21,388 bases of DNA, from assembly GCA_017442445.1 (NCBI GenBank), contig JAFRZS010000283.1:1-21388 (forward strand), given 5' to 3'. Below the pieces are notes generated by a model. The model did no database searches. It saw nothing but the letters and a program-made list of their open reading frames with translations, and had not been told where the DNA came from. The DNA is from Clostridia bacterium. Its GTDB lineage: Bacteria > Bacillota > Clostridia > Oscillospirales > Acutalibacteraceae. Position numbers and translations under genes: made by a program. This document shows positions 21,331-21,388 of the stretch, in pieces; the first letter of the stretch is position 1, and every line of letters begins with the position of its first letter.

Positions 21331-21388
21331 ACGAAAACTTTTATTTTGTTTAAATAAAACATTTTATAATGGGTGTGGGTGAAACCCA

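Overview
The window looks like a low-GC Firmicutes chromosome, most likely a gut-type Clostridia (Oscillospiraceae/Ruminococcaceae-like is my guess from the style of the intergenic repeats). Supporting signs are strong AGGAGG ribosome-binding sites, consensus sigma-A promoters, single-chain glycyl-tRNA synthetase, a Noc/Soj/Spo0J set with parS sites, and pyruvate:ferredoxin oxidoreductase. No rRNA, tRNA, CRISPR array, transposase or phage gene was seen.

Layout. 1-427 (-): N-terminal part of pyruvate:ferredoxin oxidoreductase. 428-665: divergent promoter region. 666-3909 (+): an HPr-kinase-like ATPase, a PqqD-like protein, an NTP_transf_5 nucleotidyltransferase and an IspD/TarI-family cytidylyltransferase, ending at a strong terminator that lies inside the convergent metallophosphoesterase gene (3904-4368, -). 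4412-4863 (+): two small genes of unknown function. 17252 down to 4982 (-): a long co-directional series glyA, mnmE, mnmG, rsmG, noc, parA, parB, serS, an acyltransferase-3-like membrane protein and a MATE exporter. 17437-20294 (+): a Gfo/Idh/MocA oxidoreductase, glyQS and a small lipoprotein. 20597-21169 (+): a six-segment membrane protein of unknown function followed by two hairpins and a structured intergenic element.

How the genes fit together. mnmE-mnmG-rsmG-noc-parA-parB is the classical origin-proximal cluster, and two perfect 16-bp parS palindromes lie inside the noc and mnmG coding regions, so the window should be near oriC although oriC itself is not visible. glyA overlaps mnmE by 8 bp. 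GlyA makes glycine and 5,10-methylene-THF, the two small molecules MnmE/MnmG use for tRNA wobble-uridine modification, so the pairing makes metabolic sense.

The most unusual content is intergenic. At least five miniature elements (about 53-193 bp) share AATGCAGAAT-type inverted ends, arrays of exactly four 7-bp units (GCAGAAT variants), and a GC-rich hairpin whose stem shows paired substitutions between copies. Four of the five sit beside a second repeat module (core TTTCGTGCA plus a hairpin plus AGTAGGG), and two copies carry an identical 22-bp perfect palindrome. Together they fill the larger gene gaps and split mnmE from mnmG. The orphan kinase/PqqD/nucleotidyltransferase cassette, which resembles lasso-peptide tailoring gene sets but has no visible precursor or cyclase, is the most interesting protein-coding system.
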